64,000 nucleotides of DNA, from the NCBI GenBank assembly GCA_964395665.1, contig CAYNDH010000007.1, positions 1 to 64,000 of the forward strand, read 5' to 3'. Both the position numbers and the translations under genes were made by a program. Below are positions 35,285-44,611 of the stretch, piece by piece (the stretch's first letter is position 1; each line of letters opens with the position of its first letter). Source of the stretch: JAEZAF01 sp964395665 (GTDB taxonomy: Bacteria > Chloroflexota > Anaerolineae > Aggregatilineales > Phototrophicaceae). The notes under the pieces were generated by a model that worked only from the letters and a program-made list of their open reading frames with translations, was not told where the DNA came from and searched no databases.

Positions 35285-35396
35285 CGATCAACCCGTGATA
35301 AACGGTGGAAGTCAGATGACAGGACGAACAAAGAGGAGCATTCTCTGATTTAAATGAATGAGCATTCTGTAGCACAGTATCACCACCGTTGATCGT
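35284..35396. promoter_or_regulatory. Long inverted repeat, possible paired operator
   Basis: ACGATCAACCCGTGATA (35284-35300) is mirrored by TATCACCACCGTTGATCGT (35378-35396). Both arms hold ACGATCAAC and GTGATA, with two or four bases between. The arm centres are about 95 bases apart, near nine helical turns, which would suit looping by a tetrameric LacI-family protein. No perfect promoter was found beside it. Confidence 0.4.
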
Positions 35397-35624
35397 AGTT
35401 TCCTGAGATGCTCATCTCGTTCCTATCATCTCATGTTATTTATTAACAGGGCTATTCCAGAGATAAAGGAGGCAGCCTATAAGCGAGAAGACAGTTACAG
35501 ACCCGCCCGAACAGTACCGTAATCGTTCACTCTCAATGGAGGGTACACCAATGGATGCCATGCAGTACGGGCATCGCAGTGGCAAGCAGGAAACATTAAT
35601 CCTGAAGTAACTGAGGAGTACATC
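35285..35624. other. Regulatory leader of the transporter operon
   Basis: This 340-base gap between the regulator and the sugar-binding protein gene holds the inverted repeat at 35284-35396, an AT-rich stretch near 35430-35450, a strong AAAGGAGG with no start codon near 35466, and a 19-codon reading frame at 35551. No clear -35/-10 pair was found. Confidence 0.5.
35551..35610 (+). CDS. Possible 19-residue leader peptide
   Basis: ATG 35551 opens a 19-codon frame ending in TAA (35608-35610). It follows a strong TGGAGGG site with 8-base spacing and stops 14 bases before the binding-protein ATG, inside the ribosome-site region of that gene. The peptide is MDAMQYGHRSGKQETLILK. Translation could couple to or regulate the transporter operon. 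It may equally be chance. Confidence 0.35.
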   Translation: MDAMQYGHRSGKQETLILK

Positions 35625-36992
35625 ATGTCTGCTTTTAAAAAGGCAAATTCATTCAAATTCATGCAGGTGGTCCTGCTGGTGGTCGCTCTGGCGCTCGTCG
35701 CGCTGGCTGGCCCACTTCAGGCCCAGGAAGAAGAAATCTCTGGCGAACTGACCAACATCGGGTTCGGGATGGGCGATGAAATCGCGACCGAACGCGTGGC
35801 GCACTTCGAGGAACTTTACCCGGATGTGACGCTCAGCTTCACGGAAGGCGCACTGGACGAACAGCAGTTCCTGACGGCTGTCGCCAGCGGTAATCCGCCG
35901 GATCTGGCTTACATGGGGCGCGATGTCCTCAGCACCTATGCCGTTCGCGGCGCACTGATGCCGCTGACCGAGTGCATTGCCAATCAGGAAATCGACATGG
36001 AACAGTACCGCCCGGTCGCCGTGGATCAGGTCACCGTGAATGGTGAAGTCTACGGTATTCCTGAGTTCTACAACAACATCATGCTGATGATCAACACCGC
36101 TTCGGTTGAGGCAGCCGGCCTGACGCTGGACGACATCGACACCAGCGACTGGGACGCCCTGTCTGCGCTGAACGATCAGCTCACCCTTATGGAAGACGGC
36201 GATGTGACCCGTATCGGTTTCGACCCGAAACTGCCGGAATTCTTCCCGATGTGGGTGGAAGCCAACGGTTCGTCGATCCTGTCTGAAGACGGCACAACTG
36301 CCCAGCTCAATACCCCCGAAGCCATTGAAGCGCTGGAATACTCGGTTGGCCTGCACGAAGCTGCTGGTGGCCGCGCCGATTTCATCGCCTTCCGTGACAC
36401 ATGGGACTTCTTCGGCGCCGAAAATCAGATCGTCGCTGACCAGATTGGCTTCTGGCCGATGGAACAGTGGTACATGAACGTGCTGGCGGGCGGCTCTCCG
36501 GATGCACCGGTTGCTTTCAAGGCTTTCACCGACCGCGAAGGTAACCCGCTGAGCTTCGCCACCGGCAGCGCATGGGCGATCCCGGTCGGCTCCAAAAACC
36601 CGGATGCAGCCTGCGCCTTCATGAAGGCCGTGACCTCTCCGGAAGCGTGGATTCGCGCAGCCGAGAAGCGTGCTGAACTGCGTGCCGAGAGCGGCGCCAT
36701 CAACACCGGCGTTTACACCGGTAATGTCATCGCTGATGAAGAGATCTTCGGCAACATCGTGACTGAAATCGAGAACGAGACCTTCCAGAATGGTGTGGAT
36801 GTCATCCTCTCTGTTCAGGAAAATGCCTTCGCGGTCCCGGCTAACCCGGCAGGTAACGAATTCCGCCAGGCATGGACGAATGCAGTCAGCCGTGTTCTGA
36901 ACGGTGAACAGACCGCCGAAGAAGCCCTCAACCAGGCCCAGGAAGAAGCACAGACAGCACTGGATGCCGCCTGGGCAAGCCAGGGCGAATAA
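35625..36992 (+). CDS. ABC transporter extracellular sugar-binding protein
   Basis: This 455-residue protein has GAGGAG before the ATG. The signal peptide covers about 1-33 and ends LQAQ. The mature protein follows solute-binding protein family 1: GFGMGDEIATERVAHFEELYP near the N-terminus, NPPDLAYMG (about 87-95) and VYGIPEFYNN, the typical hinge and ligand-contact segment. SAWAIPVGSKNPDAACAF is the signature block near residue 320. It captures a mono- or oligosaccharide outside the membrane and hands it to the two permeases that follow. The ligand is unknown. Confidence 0.93.
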   Translation: MSAFKKANSFKFMQVVLLVVALALVALAGPLQAQEEEISGELTNIGFGMGDEIATERVAHFEELYPDVTLSFTEGALDEQQFLTAVASGNPPDLAYMGRDVLSTYAVRGALMPLTECIANQEIDMEQYRPVAVDQVTVNGEVYGIPEFYNNIMLMINTASVEAAGLTLDDIDTSDWDALSALNDQLTLMEDGDVTRIGFDPKLPEFFPMWVEANGSSILSEDGTTAQLNTPEAIEALEYSVGLHEAAGGRADFIAFRDTWDFFGAENQIVADQIGFWPMEQWYMNVLAGGSPDAPVAFKAFTDREGNPLSFATGSAWAIPVGSKNPDAACAFMKAVTSPEAWIRAAEKRAELRAESGAINTGVYTGNVIADEEIFGNIVTEIENETFQNGVDVILSVQENAFAVPANPAGNEFRQAWTNAVSRVLNGEQTAEEALNQAQEEAQTALDAAWASQGE

Positions 36993-37008
36993 GTAGATCT
37001 GCGTTGTA

Positions 37009-37953
<945 letters not shown>

Positions 37954-37956
37954 ACG

Positions 37957-38856
37957 ATGGCAAGCATCACTGACGCCCGTGTCCAGAACTATCAGGCACC
38001 CGAAAGTCGTCCACAGTCGCGTGAACTTCGCAAACAACTCTCAAAGATCCTGTTCATCGCGCTCCTGATCGGCTGCACGATCATTTTCCTGCTGCCCTTT
38101 ATCTGGCTGCTCAGTGCTTCACTGAAAGTCAGATCGGATGTCTTCAACTCGGCCTGGATTCCAGATCCGATTGCGTGGGAAAACTACATCAACGTCTGGC
38201 AAGCCGCACCGATGCTGACATGGCTGCAAAACAGCCTCATTGTTGGCATTCTGGCTGCCGTCAGCGTGACCATCAGTTGTGCATCGGTGGCCTTCGGCTT
38301 CTCGTACTTCAGATTCCGTGGGCGTGATTCTCTGTTCGGCCTTGTGCTGGCGACCATGATGCTGCCCGGTGTGGTAACGATGATCCCGGTCTACATCATC
38401 TGGCAGAAGCTCGGATTCGTGAATACTCATATCCCACTGTGGGCCGGCAATCTGTTCGGCTCCGCCTTTTATATCTTTCTGCTCAGGCAGTTCTATCTTG
38501 GGCTACCGCGAGAATTGTTTGAGGCGGCGCGCATCGACGGGGCCAGTTACTTCCAGCTATGGTGGAATATCGCCCTGCCGCTGACGCGAACCGCGCTGAT
38601 CGTCGTGTTTGTCTTTGAATTCAAGGCAAGCTGGACGGATCTGATGAAACCGCTGATCTACCTTCAGAATAATCAGCTCTTTACCCTGCCAAGAGGTCTG
38701 AAAGCGATCCTGGACCGATTCGGACAAGGGGGAGAGATGCAGTGGGAGATTGTGCTGGCGGCCAGTGTGATCATCACGCTGCCGATGCTGATCATCTTCT
38801 TCATTGGACAGCGCTACTTTATGGATGGCATCGCGACAACCGGGCTGAAAGGCTGA
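37957..38856 (+). CDS. ABC sugar transporter permease (MalG type)
   Basis: This 299-residue protein has six membrane segments. The EAA loop reads FEAARIDGASYFQLWWNIAL (about 188-207), and the protein ends FFIGQRYFMDGIATTGLKG, the usual MalG/UgpE tail. GGGAG lies just before the ATG. No ATPase gene follows. A shared MsmX/UgpC-like ATPase encoded elsewhere is therefore expected. Confidence 0.93.
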   Translation: MASITDARVQNYQAPESRPQSRELRKQLSKILFIALLIGCTIIFLLPFIWLLSASLKVRSDVFNSAWIPDPIAWENYINVWQAAPMLTWLQNSLIVGILAAVSVTISCASVAFGFSYFRFRGRDSLFGLVLATMMLPGVVTMIPVYIIWQKLGFVNTHIPLWAGNLFGSAFYIFLLRQFYLGLPRELFEAARIDGASYFQLWWNIALPLTRTALIVVFVFEFKASWTDLMKPLIYLQNNQLFTLPRGLKAILDRFGQGGEMQWEIVLAASVIITLPMLIIFFIGQRYFMDGIATTGLKG

Positions 38857-39223
38857 TCCGCCGTGACTGGGCCGGTCCCCGCATCCATTCACCAGACCGT
38901 TTTACCCTCCCGGCGGACAATTCAGGCTTAAGCGCCGCGCAGATAAACATCGCTGTGATTGTCCGCCGTTTTTAAATCTGTGCTGAATCGGGACTCAGGG
39001 ACATCGGATGTCGCACCCGTGCCGCTGTGGCACCGTCATGCGGTGGGGATCTCACATATCGCTAAAACAGGTCTGCATCCGGACGTGCTGGCTGGGATGT
39101 GTGTGCGTGAGAGCCGCTTCGAGCGCATGAAATAAATCGATCCAGTGTGCCGGAACTGTGCCAGCAGTTCTACCAGCGTTTTATAACATTTAAAGGCGTT
39201 TCTAAACGCGGAGCAATCAGTTT
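38857..39223. other. Intergenic region after the transporter operon
   Basis: These 367 bases hold the terminator at 38911-38975 and then about 250 bases without an evident gene. A small frame near 38990-39135 shows no family marks. A promoter for the glycosidase operon may lie near 39180-39200, which is AT-rich, but no clear boxes were found. Confidence 0.45.
38911..38975 (+). terminator. Rho-independent terminator after the ABC permeases
   Basis: CGGCGGACAAT (38911-38921) pairs perfectly with ATTGTCCGCCG (38958-38968), followed by TTTTTAAA. The loop is long (36 bases), but the 11-bp stem and T run fit a terminator or attenuator between transport and catabolic genes. Confidence 0.65.
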
Positions 39224-41293
39224 ATGACCGAAGTCCATATTGCGGAGAAAAAAGTCTGGGTGGATCAGACACCTGTCAAGCTGCTCAGTGGTGAAGTCCA
39301 TTACTGGCGGCTGGACCCGCACCAGTGGCGTCCGACGTTGGAACGCGTGCAGGAGATGGGGATTAAGACCGTCGCTACCTATGCCGCATGGGATTATCAC
39401 GAGATCGCGCCGGGGCAGTATGATTTTCACGGTGAAACCGAACCGCGCCGTAACCTGCTCGCCTTTCTCGACCTGCTGACGGAGATGGGCTTCTGGATCA
39501 TCTTCCGCCCCGGCCCGTATATTTACAGTGAATGGAGCAACGGCGGCGTGACCGATGAAGCGGTGAAATATCATCGCGGCTCGCCAGAATTCCAGCAGTT
39601 GGCCGAACCCTATATGCAGGCCATTACGGAAGCCGTGCGCCCTCATCTCGCCACCCACGGCGGCAGGATCATCCTGTGGCAGGCAGATAATGAGATCGAC
39701 GCATGGCCGCATCTCTATACTGAAGTGCTCGGCCTTGGCACAAAACCCGGCCCGTTTCAGGAATTTCTGGTCGAACATTTTGAGGAAGATCTCGACGCGC
39801 TGAACCGTGCATGGCGCACCAGTTATAACTCATTTGAAGAGGCACGCGCCGTCAGTGAGATCTTCCGCGACGATCCGGTGCTGATGAGCCGCTATAACGA
39901 CTTCCGCTCGTTCGTCCACTGGTACGTGAACAAGGTCGCGACATGGGGCGCCACACGATACCGCGAATACGGTGTTGATGTCCCGATTATCTTCAATGCC
40001 TACAGCGGCGTCGGGACGCAGCGCTGGGCTGATCTCGAAGCGATCGGCGACCTGGTTGGCTCCGATATTTACCCATCCAATGAACACCTGCACCGCCCCG
40101 GCGAACAGCGTCACATCATCGAAGCGCTGCGCTATGCCCATACCTTCTCCAGAGTGCCGTATGTGGCGGAGTTCGAAGCGGGCATCTGGCATGACTGGTT
40201 GCATGATGTCGGCGCATTCACGCCCAACCATTACCGCCTGATCTGTCTGTCGGCCCTGCTGGGCGGCGCGGCAGGCTGGAACTGGTACATGCTGGTCAAT
40301 CGGGATAACTGGTATCAAAGCCCGATCAACGAATGGGGCTGGACACGCCCGGACCTGTTCAACGCCTTCACCGAGATCACAGCGCTGTTCGAGCGGTTTG
40401 ACCCGACCACTGTCGAGAAGATCACAGACACGGCGGTCACATTTGACCCGCTTCAGCGCAGCACCCAGCGCCCCGCACAGGATCTGCTGTTGAGCTTCCA
40501 TGAAAGCGACATCGACTATGAATTCTTCGATCTCGACGGTGCGCTGACCGACAAGAAGCTGGCTTTCTATGCCGGTGGCTCGTGGCTGTCGGAGCACGGA
40601 CAGCGCAACCTGATCGAATTCATCGAAAACGGCGGTCATCTGATCTGCATCGGCGCGTCCCCCTCACAGGACGAACACACACTGCCGCTGAATCTGCTCG
40701 ATATCCCGGCTTATGCGGGCATCATGACCGGCGCACCGGGGAAGATGAACCTGAAACTGTTTGAAAATGAAGCAAGGGGAACCGTCGAGAGCGCATGGCT
40801 TCAGCTTTATGAGAATGTGCCGGGTGAAGCGCTGATCGTCGAACGCTTGCAAGGCCGCACACAGCCATCCGAAGAACTGGCGCTTCAGTTCAGCTTGCAG
40901 ATCGGCCAGAAGTATACCATCGGCTTTACCGAACAGCGCGGCGCAGGCCGCCTGACCGTTATCGGCTTGCAGCCCTCACCCGGACTGCTGCTGGCGCTGC
41001 ACGATCATTTCGGTGTGCCGGTCGCATCACGGGCAAATGTCCCCGGTGTCACGACAGCGCTGTACCGCCGCGACGGTGATTACTACGTCGTGATCACCAA
41101 TGATGGGATTGAGGCCAAGGCGGTGGAGATCGCCTTCGGACACGGGCTGCTGTCGGATGGTGAGTGGACGGTCGAAAATCTGGATAACGGCAGAACACGG
41201 CCCGTCATGTTGAAAGATGGCGCCGGACTGGTGATCACACTGCCGCGCAAGGACGGCGGGATCTTCAGAATCTCCCCTGCGCAGCCGTCATAG
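39224..41293 (+). CDS. GH35-like beta-galactosidase
   Basis: This 689-residue protein without a signal peptide is likely cytoplasmic. The TIM barrel (about 1-340) carries SGEVHYWRLDPHQW, TYAAWDYHEIAPGQYDF and FRPGPYIYSEW, which are GH35 marks. GGRIILWQADNEID holds the likely acid/base Glu, and YVAEFEAGIWHDW the likely nucleophile Glu. A later GATase-like and beta domain follows (about 430-689). GH35 enzymes remove terminal beta-galactose. Because the transporter precedes it, it probably acts on imported oligosaccharide. The spacing and substrate loop differ from the best known members, so another beta-glycoside is possible. Confidence 0.84.
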   Translation: MTEVHIAEKKVWVDQTPVKLLSGEVHYWRLDPHQWRPTLERVQEMGIKTVATYAAWDYHEIAPGQYDFHGETEPRRNLLAFLDLLTEMGFWIIFRPGPYIYSEWSNGGVTDEAVKYHRGSPEFQQLAEPYMQAITEAVRPHLATHGGRIILWQADNEIDAWPHLYTEVLGLGTKPGPFQEFLVEHFEEDLDALNRAWRTSYNSFEEARAVSEIFRDDPVLMSRYNDFRSFVHWYVNKVATWGATRYREYGVDVPIIFNAYSGVGTQRWADLEAIGDLVGSDIYPSNEHLHRPGEQRHIIEALRYAHTFSRVPYVAEFEAGIWHDWLHDVGAFTPNHYRLICLSALLGGAAGWNWYMLVNRDNWYQSPINEWGWTRPDLFNAFTEITALFERFDPTTVEKITDTAVTFDPLQRSTQRPAQDLLLSFHESDIDYEFFDLDGALTDKKLAFYAGGSWLSEHGQRNLIEFIENGGHLICIGASPSQDEHTLPLNLLDIPAYAGIMTGAPGKMNLKLFENEARGTVESAWLQLYENVPGEALIVERLQGRTQPSEELALQFSLQIGQKYTIGFTEQRGAGRLTVIGLQPSPGLLLALHDHFGVPVASRANVPGVTTALYRRDGDYYVVITNDGIEAKAVEIAFGHGLLSDGEWTVENLDNGRTRPVMLKDGAGLVITLPRKDGGIFRISPAQPS

Positions 41294-41331
41294 CAGCGTC
41301 ACATCGGCACACAACAGAACAGGAAAACGCA

Positions 41332-41988
41332 ATGCCCAAACTTGCCATCATTCACACCACACCTGCCACCGTCGACTCCCTGAAGGCGCTGGCAGCAGAG
41401 ATGCTGCCGGATTATGAAGTCGTCAATCTGGTGGATGATTCTATCCTGCCGCAGTTGGCGCGAAACGGTGGCGATGTCAGCCAGGTTGAGGACCGGCTGG
41501 TGCAGTACGCACGCATCGCCAGCGACATCGGCGCGGATGTCATCCTCGAAGCATGTTCGTCGGTCGGTGAAGTGGTCAGCAGCATGGCGGCAAGCGTATC
41601 CATTCCAGTGGTGCGGATCGATGATGCGATGGCCGAAGAAGCCATCCGACGCGGCCAGCGCATTGGCGTGGTCGCCACCCTGCCGAGCACACTTAATCCC
41701 ACGCGCCGTCTGCTGGAAGCCAAAGCGAAAGAGGCTGGTAAATCCATTGAAATCCAGACCGCACTGGCCGAAAGCGCCTATCAACGGCTGATGGCGGGGG
41801 ACCGCGACGGCCATGATGCTGATCTGGTGCAGGTGCTGCTGCAACTCGCAAAAGAAACCGATGTCGTCGTGCTGGCACAGGCATCAATGGCACGGGTGCT
41901 TCCCCTGCTGCCAATGGAACATCAGGATAAATTCCTGACCAGTCCGCGCCTTGGCATGGAACGTGTAAAGGCTGCCCTTTCACAATGA
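41332..41988 (+). CDS. Asp/Glu racemase superfamily protein
   Basis: The protein has 218 residues. MPKLAIIHTTPATVDSLKAL, DVILEACSSVGEVV and RIGVVATLPSTLNPT are characteristic of the aspartate/glutamate/hydantoin racemase fold. The first catalytic Cys is present (EACSS, about residue 75). At the second catalytic site the sequence reads VVLAQASMARVLP, with Ala where classical racemases have Cys, so two-base racemisation is unlikely. It overlaps the FGGY kinase gene by four bases (ATGA), pointing to a role in sugar metabolism, such as an isomerase or a sensor. The true reaction is unknown. Confidence 0.78.
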   Translation: MPKLAIIHTTPATVDSLKALAAEMLPDYEVVNLVDDSILPQLARNGGDVSQVEDRLVQYARIASDIGADVILEACSSVGEVVSSMAASVSIPVVRIDDAMAEEAIRRGQRIGVVATLPSTLNPTRRLLEAKAKEAGKSIEIQTALAESAYQRLMAGDRDGHDADLVQVLLQLAKETDVVVLAQASMARVLPLLPMEHQDKFLTSPRLGMERVKAALSQ

Positions 41989-43607
41989 CGTCTTCAGGAG
42001 ATGCCCGGCGGGGGGACGCTCTGCCGAGCAGCACACTTTTAGCCATGGATATCGGGACCACCCACTGCAAGGCCGGTCTGTTCGACCTGCATGGGCGCAC
42101 GCTGCATATCGCCAGCCGTCCGATGCAGACACATCAGTCCGCCGGTTATCCGATCACATTCGATCCGGCTACCCTGTGGGACGATGTGAAGTCTCTGATC
42201 CGGCAGGTGACACAGCCCGCACCGGGACAGCCCGCGTCGGGACGTGTCGCCGCGCACGCACGTATCGCCGCGGTGGGCATCACCAGTATGGCGGAAAGCG
42301 GCCTGATCGTGGATCGTGCGACCGGTCAGGCACAGACACCGATACTGCCGTGGTTCGATACCTCTACCCAACCGCAGGCGGAGCGTATCGCCGCTGAAGA
42401 CGATGCCGAGTCATTTTACCTCAAGACCGGCATCCAGATGCGCTACAAGTGCAGCCCGGCCAAGCTGCTGTGGCTCAAAGAGCATCATCCGCAGGTTTTC
42501 GAGCGTACAGAATCGCCAGTCTGGTTATCAGCGGCGGATTACATCGCCTATCGTCTGACCGGCGTGGCCGGGACCGATTATTCACTCGCAGGGCGCACCG
42601 GCGCCTTCGACATCAACCGCAAACAGTGGGATGATGCATGGCTGCGCCGCTGGGATCTCTCCGCTGATCTGTTCCCGCAGGCGCTGCCCGGCGGCACACC
42701 CATCGGCGGAAGCCTGCCGGAATGGGAAGCCTTAGGCATCAGCGCCGGGACGCCGGTCGCGGTCAGCGGCCATGATCACCTGTGCGCGGTGCTGGGGGCT
42801 GGTGTGGTCGATACCGAGACGATCTTCGACTCAATGGGGACCGCCGAAGTGCTGGTCGGCAGTTTTCCACAGCGCCCCCTGACTGCGGCGGATTTTGCAT
42901 CGGGCCTTTCGACCGGCTGTCACACCGTCAGCGGATGGATGTACTGGCTGGGTGCAATGTCCGCTTCAGGTGGCTCGATAGAATGGATTCGTCAACTTTT
43001 CAACAACGCAACCCTGACGTATGATGAACTTACAGGACTTTTACAACAGGCCCGTCCAACACCGACCGGGATTCTGTTTATGCCACATCTCCTCGGAAGC
43101 GGCGCACCCCACTCTGACTCCAGAATGCGCGGCGCATGGGTTGGCCTCAAACGCCAGCACGGACGCGCAGACCTCGCAAAAGCCGTACTTGAAGGAACTG
43201 CCTACGAAGCAGAGTTGATACGCCGGTCAGGTGAAGCCATGTCCGGCCAGCCGATCACGATGCTGACAGCGGCGGGTGGCGGCACACGAAACCCGGTCTG
43301 GATGCAGATCAAGGCGGATGTGTGCGGCTGTCCGATTCGGGTTTTTGGAGAACCGGAAGCCGCGCTGGTCGGTGCGGCACGGGCAGCAGCAGAAGGCAGC
43401 GGCATCACGTGTGATTTTGAAGCCAACACATCACAAACCAGCGCATCACCGGTGCTGATCGAACCCGATATGCAGCGCCATAAGCTCTACCGCGAGTTGT
43501 TTGAAGAAGGTTATCAGCCTCTGTTCGAACCGCTGCGCCGGATCAGTCATCTCGATGTCCTGAACCGGATCGACCAGTTGGATACGGACAGCAGGACAGA
43601 GGTATAA
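41985..43607 (+). CDS. FGGY family carbohydrate kinase
   Basis: This 540-residue protein has LLAMDIGTTHCKAGLFD, the phosphate-1 ATPase motif, near residue 18. VAVSGHDHLCAVLGAG with DSMGTAEVL (about 253-293) forms the second motif, and TAAGGGTRNPVWMQIKADVC with GEPEAALVGAA the adenosine region. It phosphorylates a keto- or aldose sugar or polyol with ATP. The substrate cannot be set between xylulose, gluconate, fuculose and others. The N-terminal extension of about 16 residues and a five-codon repeat at 42213-42242 are unusual. Confidence 0.9.
   Translation: MTSSGDARRGDALPSSTLLAMDIGTTHCKAGLFDLHGRTLHIASRPMQTHQSAGYPITFDPATLWDDVKSLIRQVTQPAPGQPASGRVAAHARIAAVGITSMAESGLIVDRATGQAQTPILPWFDTSTQPQAERIAAEDDAESFYLKTGIQMRYKCSPAKLLWLKEHHPQVFERTESPVWLSAADYIAYRLTGVAGTDYSLAGRTGAFDINRKQWDDAWLRRWDLSADLFPQALPGGTPIGGSLPEWEALGISAGTPVAVSGHDHLCAVLGAGVVDTETIFDSMGTAEVLVGSFPQRPLTAADFASGLSTGCHTVSGWMYWLGAMSASGGSIEWIRQLFNNATLTYDELTGLLQQARPTPTGILFMPHLLGSGAPHSDSRMRGAWVGLKRQHGRADLAKAVLEGTAYEAELIRRSGEAMSGQPITMLTAAGGGTRNPVWMQIKADVCGCPIRVFGEPEAALVGAARAAAEGSGITCDFEANTSQTSASPVLIEPDMQRHKLYRELFEEGYQPLFEPLRRISHLDVLNRIDQLDTDSRTEV
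42213..42242 (+). repeat. Two 15-bp tandem units inside the FGGY kinase gene
   Basis: CAGCCCGCACCGGGA (42213-42227) is followed by CAGCCCGCGTCGGGA (42228-42242). Thirteen of 15 bases are the same. The unit adds five codons (QPAPG, QPASG) in a surface loop. Confidence 0.75.
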
Positions 43608-43708
43608 AGCAGATTTTCTACACAGGTTTGTAAGACAGGTTTAACGTAAGCCAATAACCGGACAGCCACACTGACACATACTGACACGTTGAGGAAGAGA
43701 GTACTTCT

Positions 43709-44611
43709 GTGAGAGTCAGACCAGACAATGTCTCGAATTTAAACCCGGTGTTAAGCGCTGCCGAGCGCGGCGGATACGCCGTCGGCTCGTTCTCACCACG
43801 CTACACCGCCATGATCGCGCCCGTGCTGAAGGCCGCGCAGGAATTGCAGTCCCCACTGATCATCCAGATCTCCCAGCGCGAACTGGCACGCCATGAGATC
43901 CAGCCGCAGGAATTCGCGGACGAGTTCTATGCACAGCTTGAAGCGCAGCAGATCACGGTGCCGGTGGTACTGCATCTGGATCACACTAAGGATTTCAGCG
44001 CGATTCAGGATGCCATCGAAGCCGGTTTCATGTCCGTGATGATCGACGCTTCCGAAAAGCCGTTTGACGAGAACAGCGCGACCAGCCGCGAAATCGTGGA
44101 ATATGCCCAACCGCTCGGCATCTCGGTTGAGGCCGAACTGGGGCGCATCACCACCACCGATTTCGTCGAGACTGATGACGATACCGAACTTTACACCGTG
44201 CCGGAAGAAGCGGCGCAGTTCGTCAGCGAGACCGGCATCGACGCGCTGGCGGCATCCGTCGGCACAGCGCACGGTGTCTATCTGGTCAGTCAGCCGAAGA
44301 TCGACCTTGACCGGCTGTGCGCCATCCGCGCCCTGACCGATGTCCATCTGGTGCTGCACGGCGGCTCCGGTGTCCCCGGCGAGATGATCGCGAACGCGGT
44401 ACGCATCCCCGGCGGCGGTGTGAGCAAGGTCAATATCGCCACCGATCTCGAACTGGCAGCGCTGGCGACGCTTGGCCGCGAGAACTTTATGACCAATGCC
44501 GAGATGAACGCCCTGCCGGAAGCAGATCGCCAGCGGGCACAGCAGGCCGTCTATCAAGTGGTTCAGGACAAAATCCGGAATTTCCTTAGAAGTGATGGAC
44601 ACGCCGGGTAA
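43709..44611 (+). CDS. Class II fructose/tagatose-bisphosphate-type aldolase
   Basis: The protein has 300 residues from GTG, after GAGGAAGAG. It is a zinc-dependent TIM-barrel aldolase of the FbaA/GatY/KbaY family. VVLHLDHTKDF (about 89-99) holds the catalytic Asp and a zinc His, AASVGTAHGVYL the second His, and VLHGGSGVPGEM the third His and phosphate loop. VSKVNIATDLE is the conserved K+ and phosphate region. It splits a ketose bisphosphate into dihydroxyacetone phosphate and an aldehyde. It overlaps the next gene by one base (TAATG). Whether the substrate is fructose, tagatose or another ketose is open. Confidence 0.9.
   Translation: MRVRPDNVSNLNPVLSAAERGGYAVGSFSPRYTAMIAPVLKAAQELQSPLIIQISQRELARHEIQPQEFADEFYAQLEAQQITVPVVLHLDHTKDFSAIQDAIEAGFMSVMIDASEKPFDENSATSREIVEYAQPLGISVEAELGRITTTDFVETDDDTELYTVPEEAAQFVSETGIDALAASVGTAHGVYLVSQPKIDLDRLCAIRALTDVHLVLHGGSGVPGEMIANAVRIPGGGVSKVNIATDLELAALATLGRENFMTNAEMNALPEADRQRAQQAVYQVVQDKIRNFLRSDGHAG

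Noticed and set aside
43630..43690. Direct repeats in the gap before the aldolase gene as a regulatory site
   Set aside because: The repeats (ACAGGTTTG-like and ACTGACACA-like) are short and imperfect; nothing ties them to a regulator.
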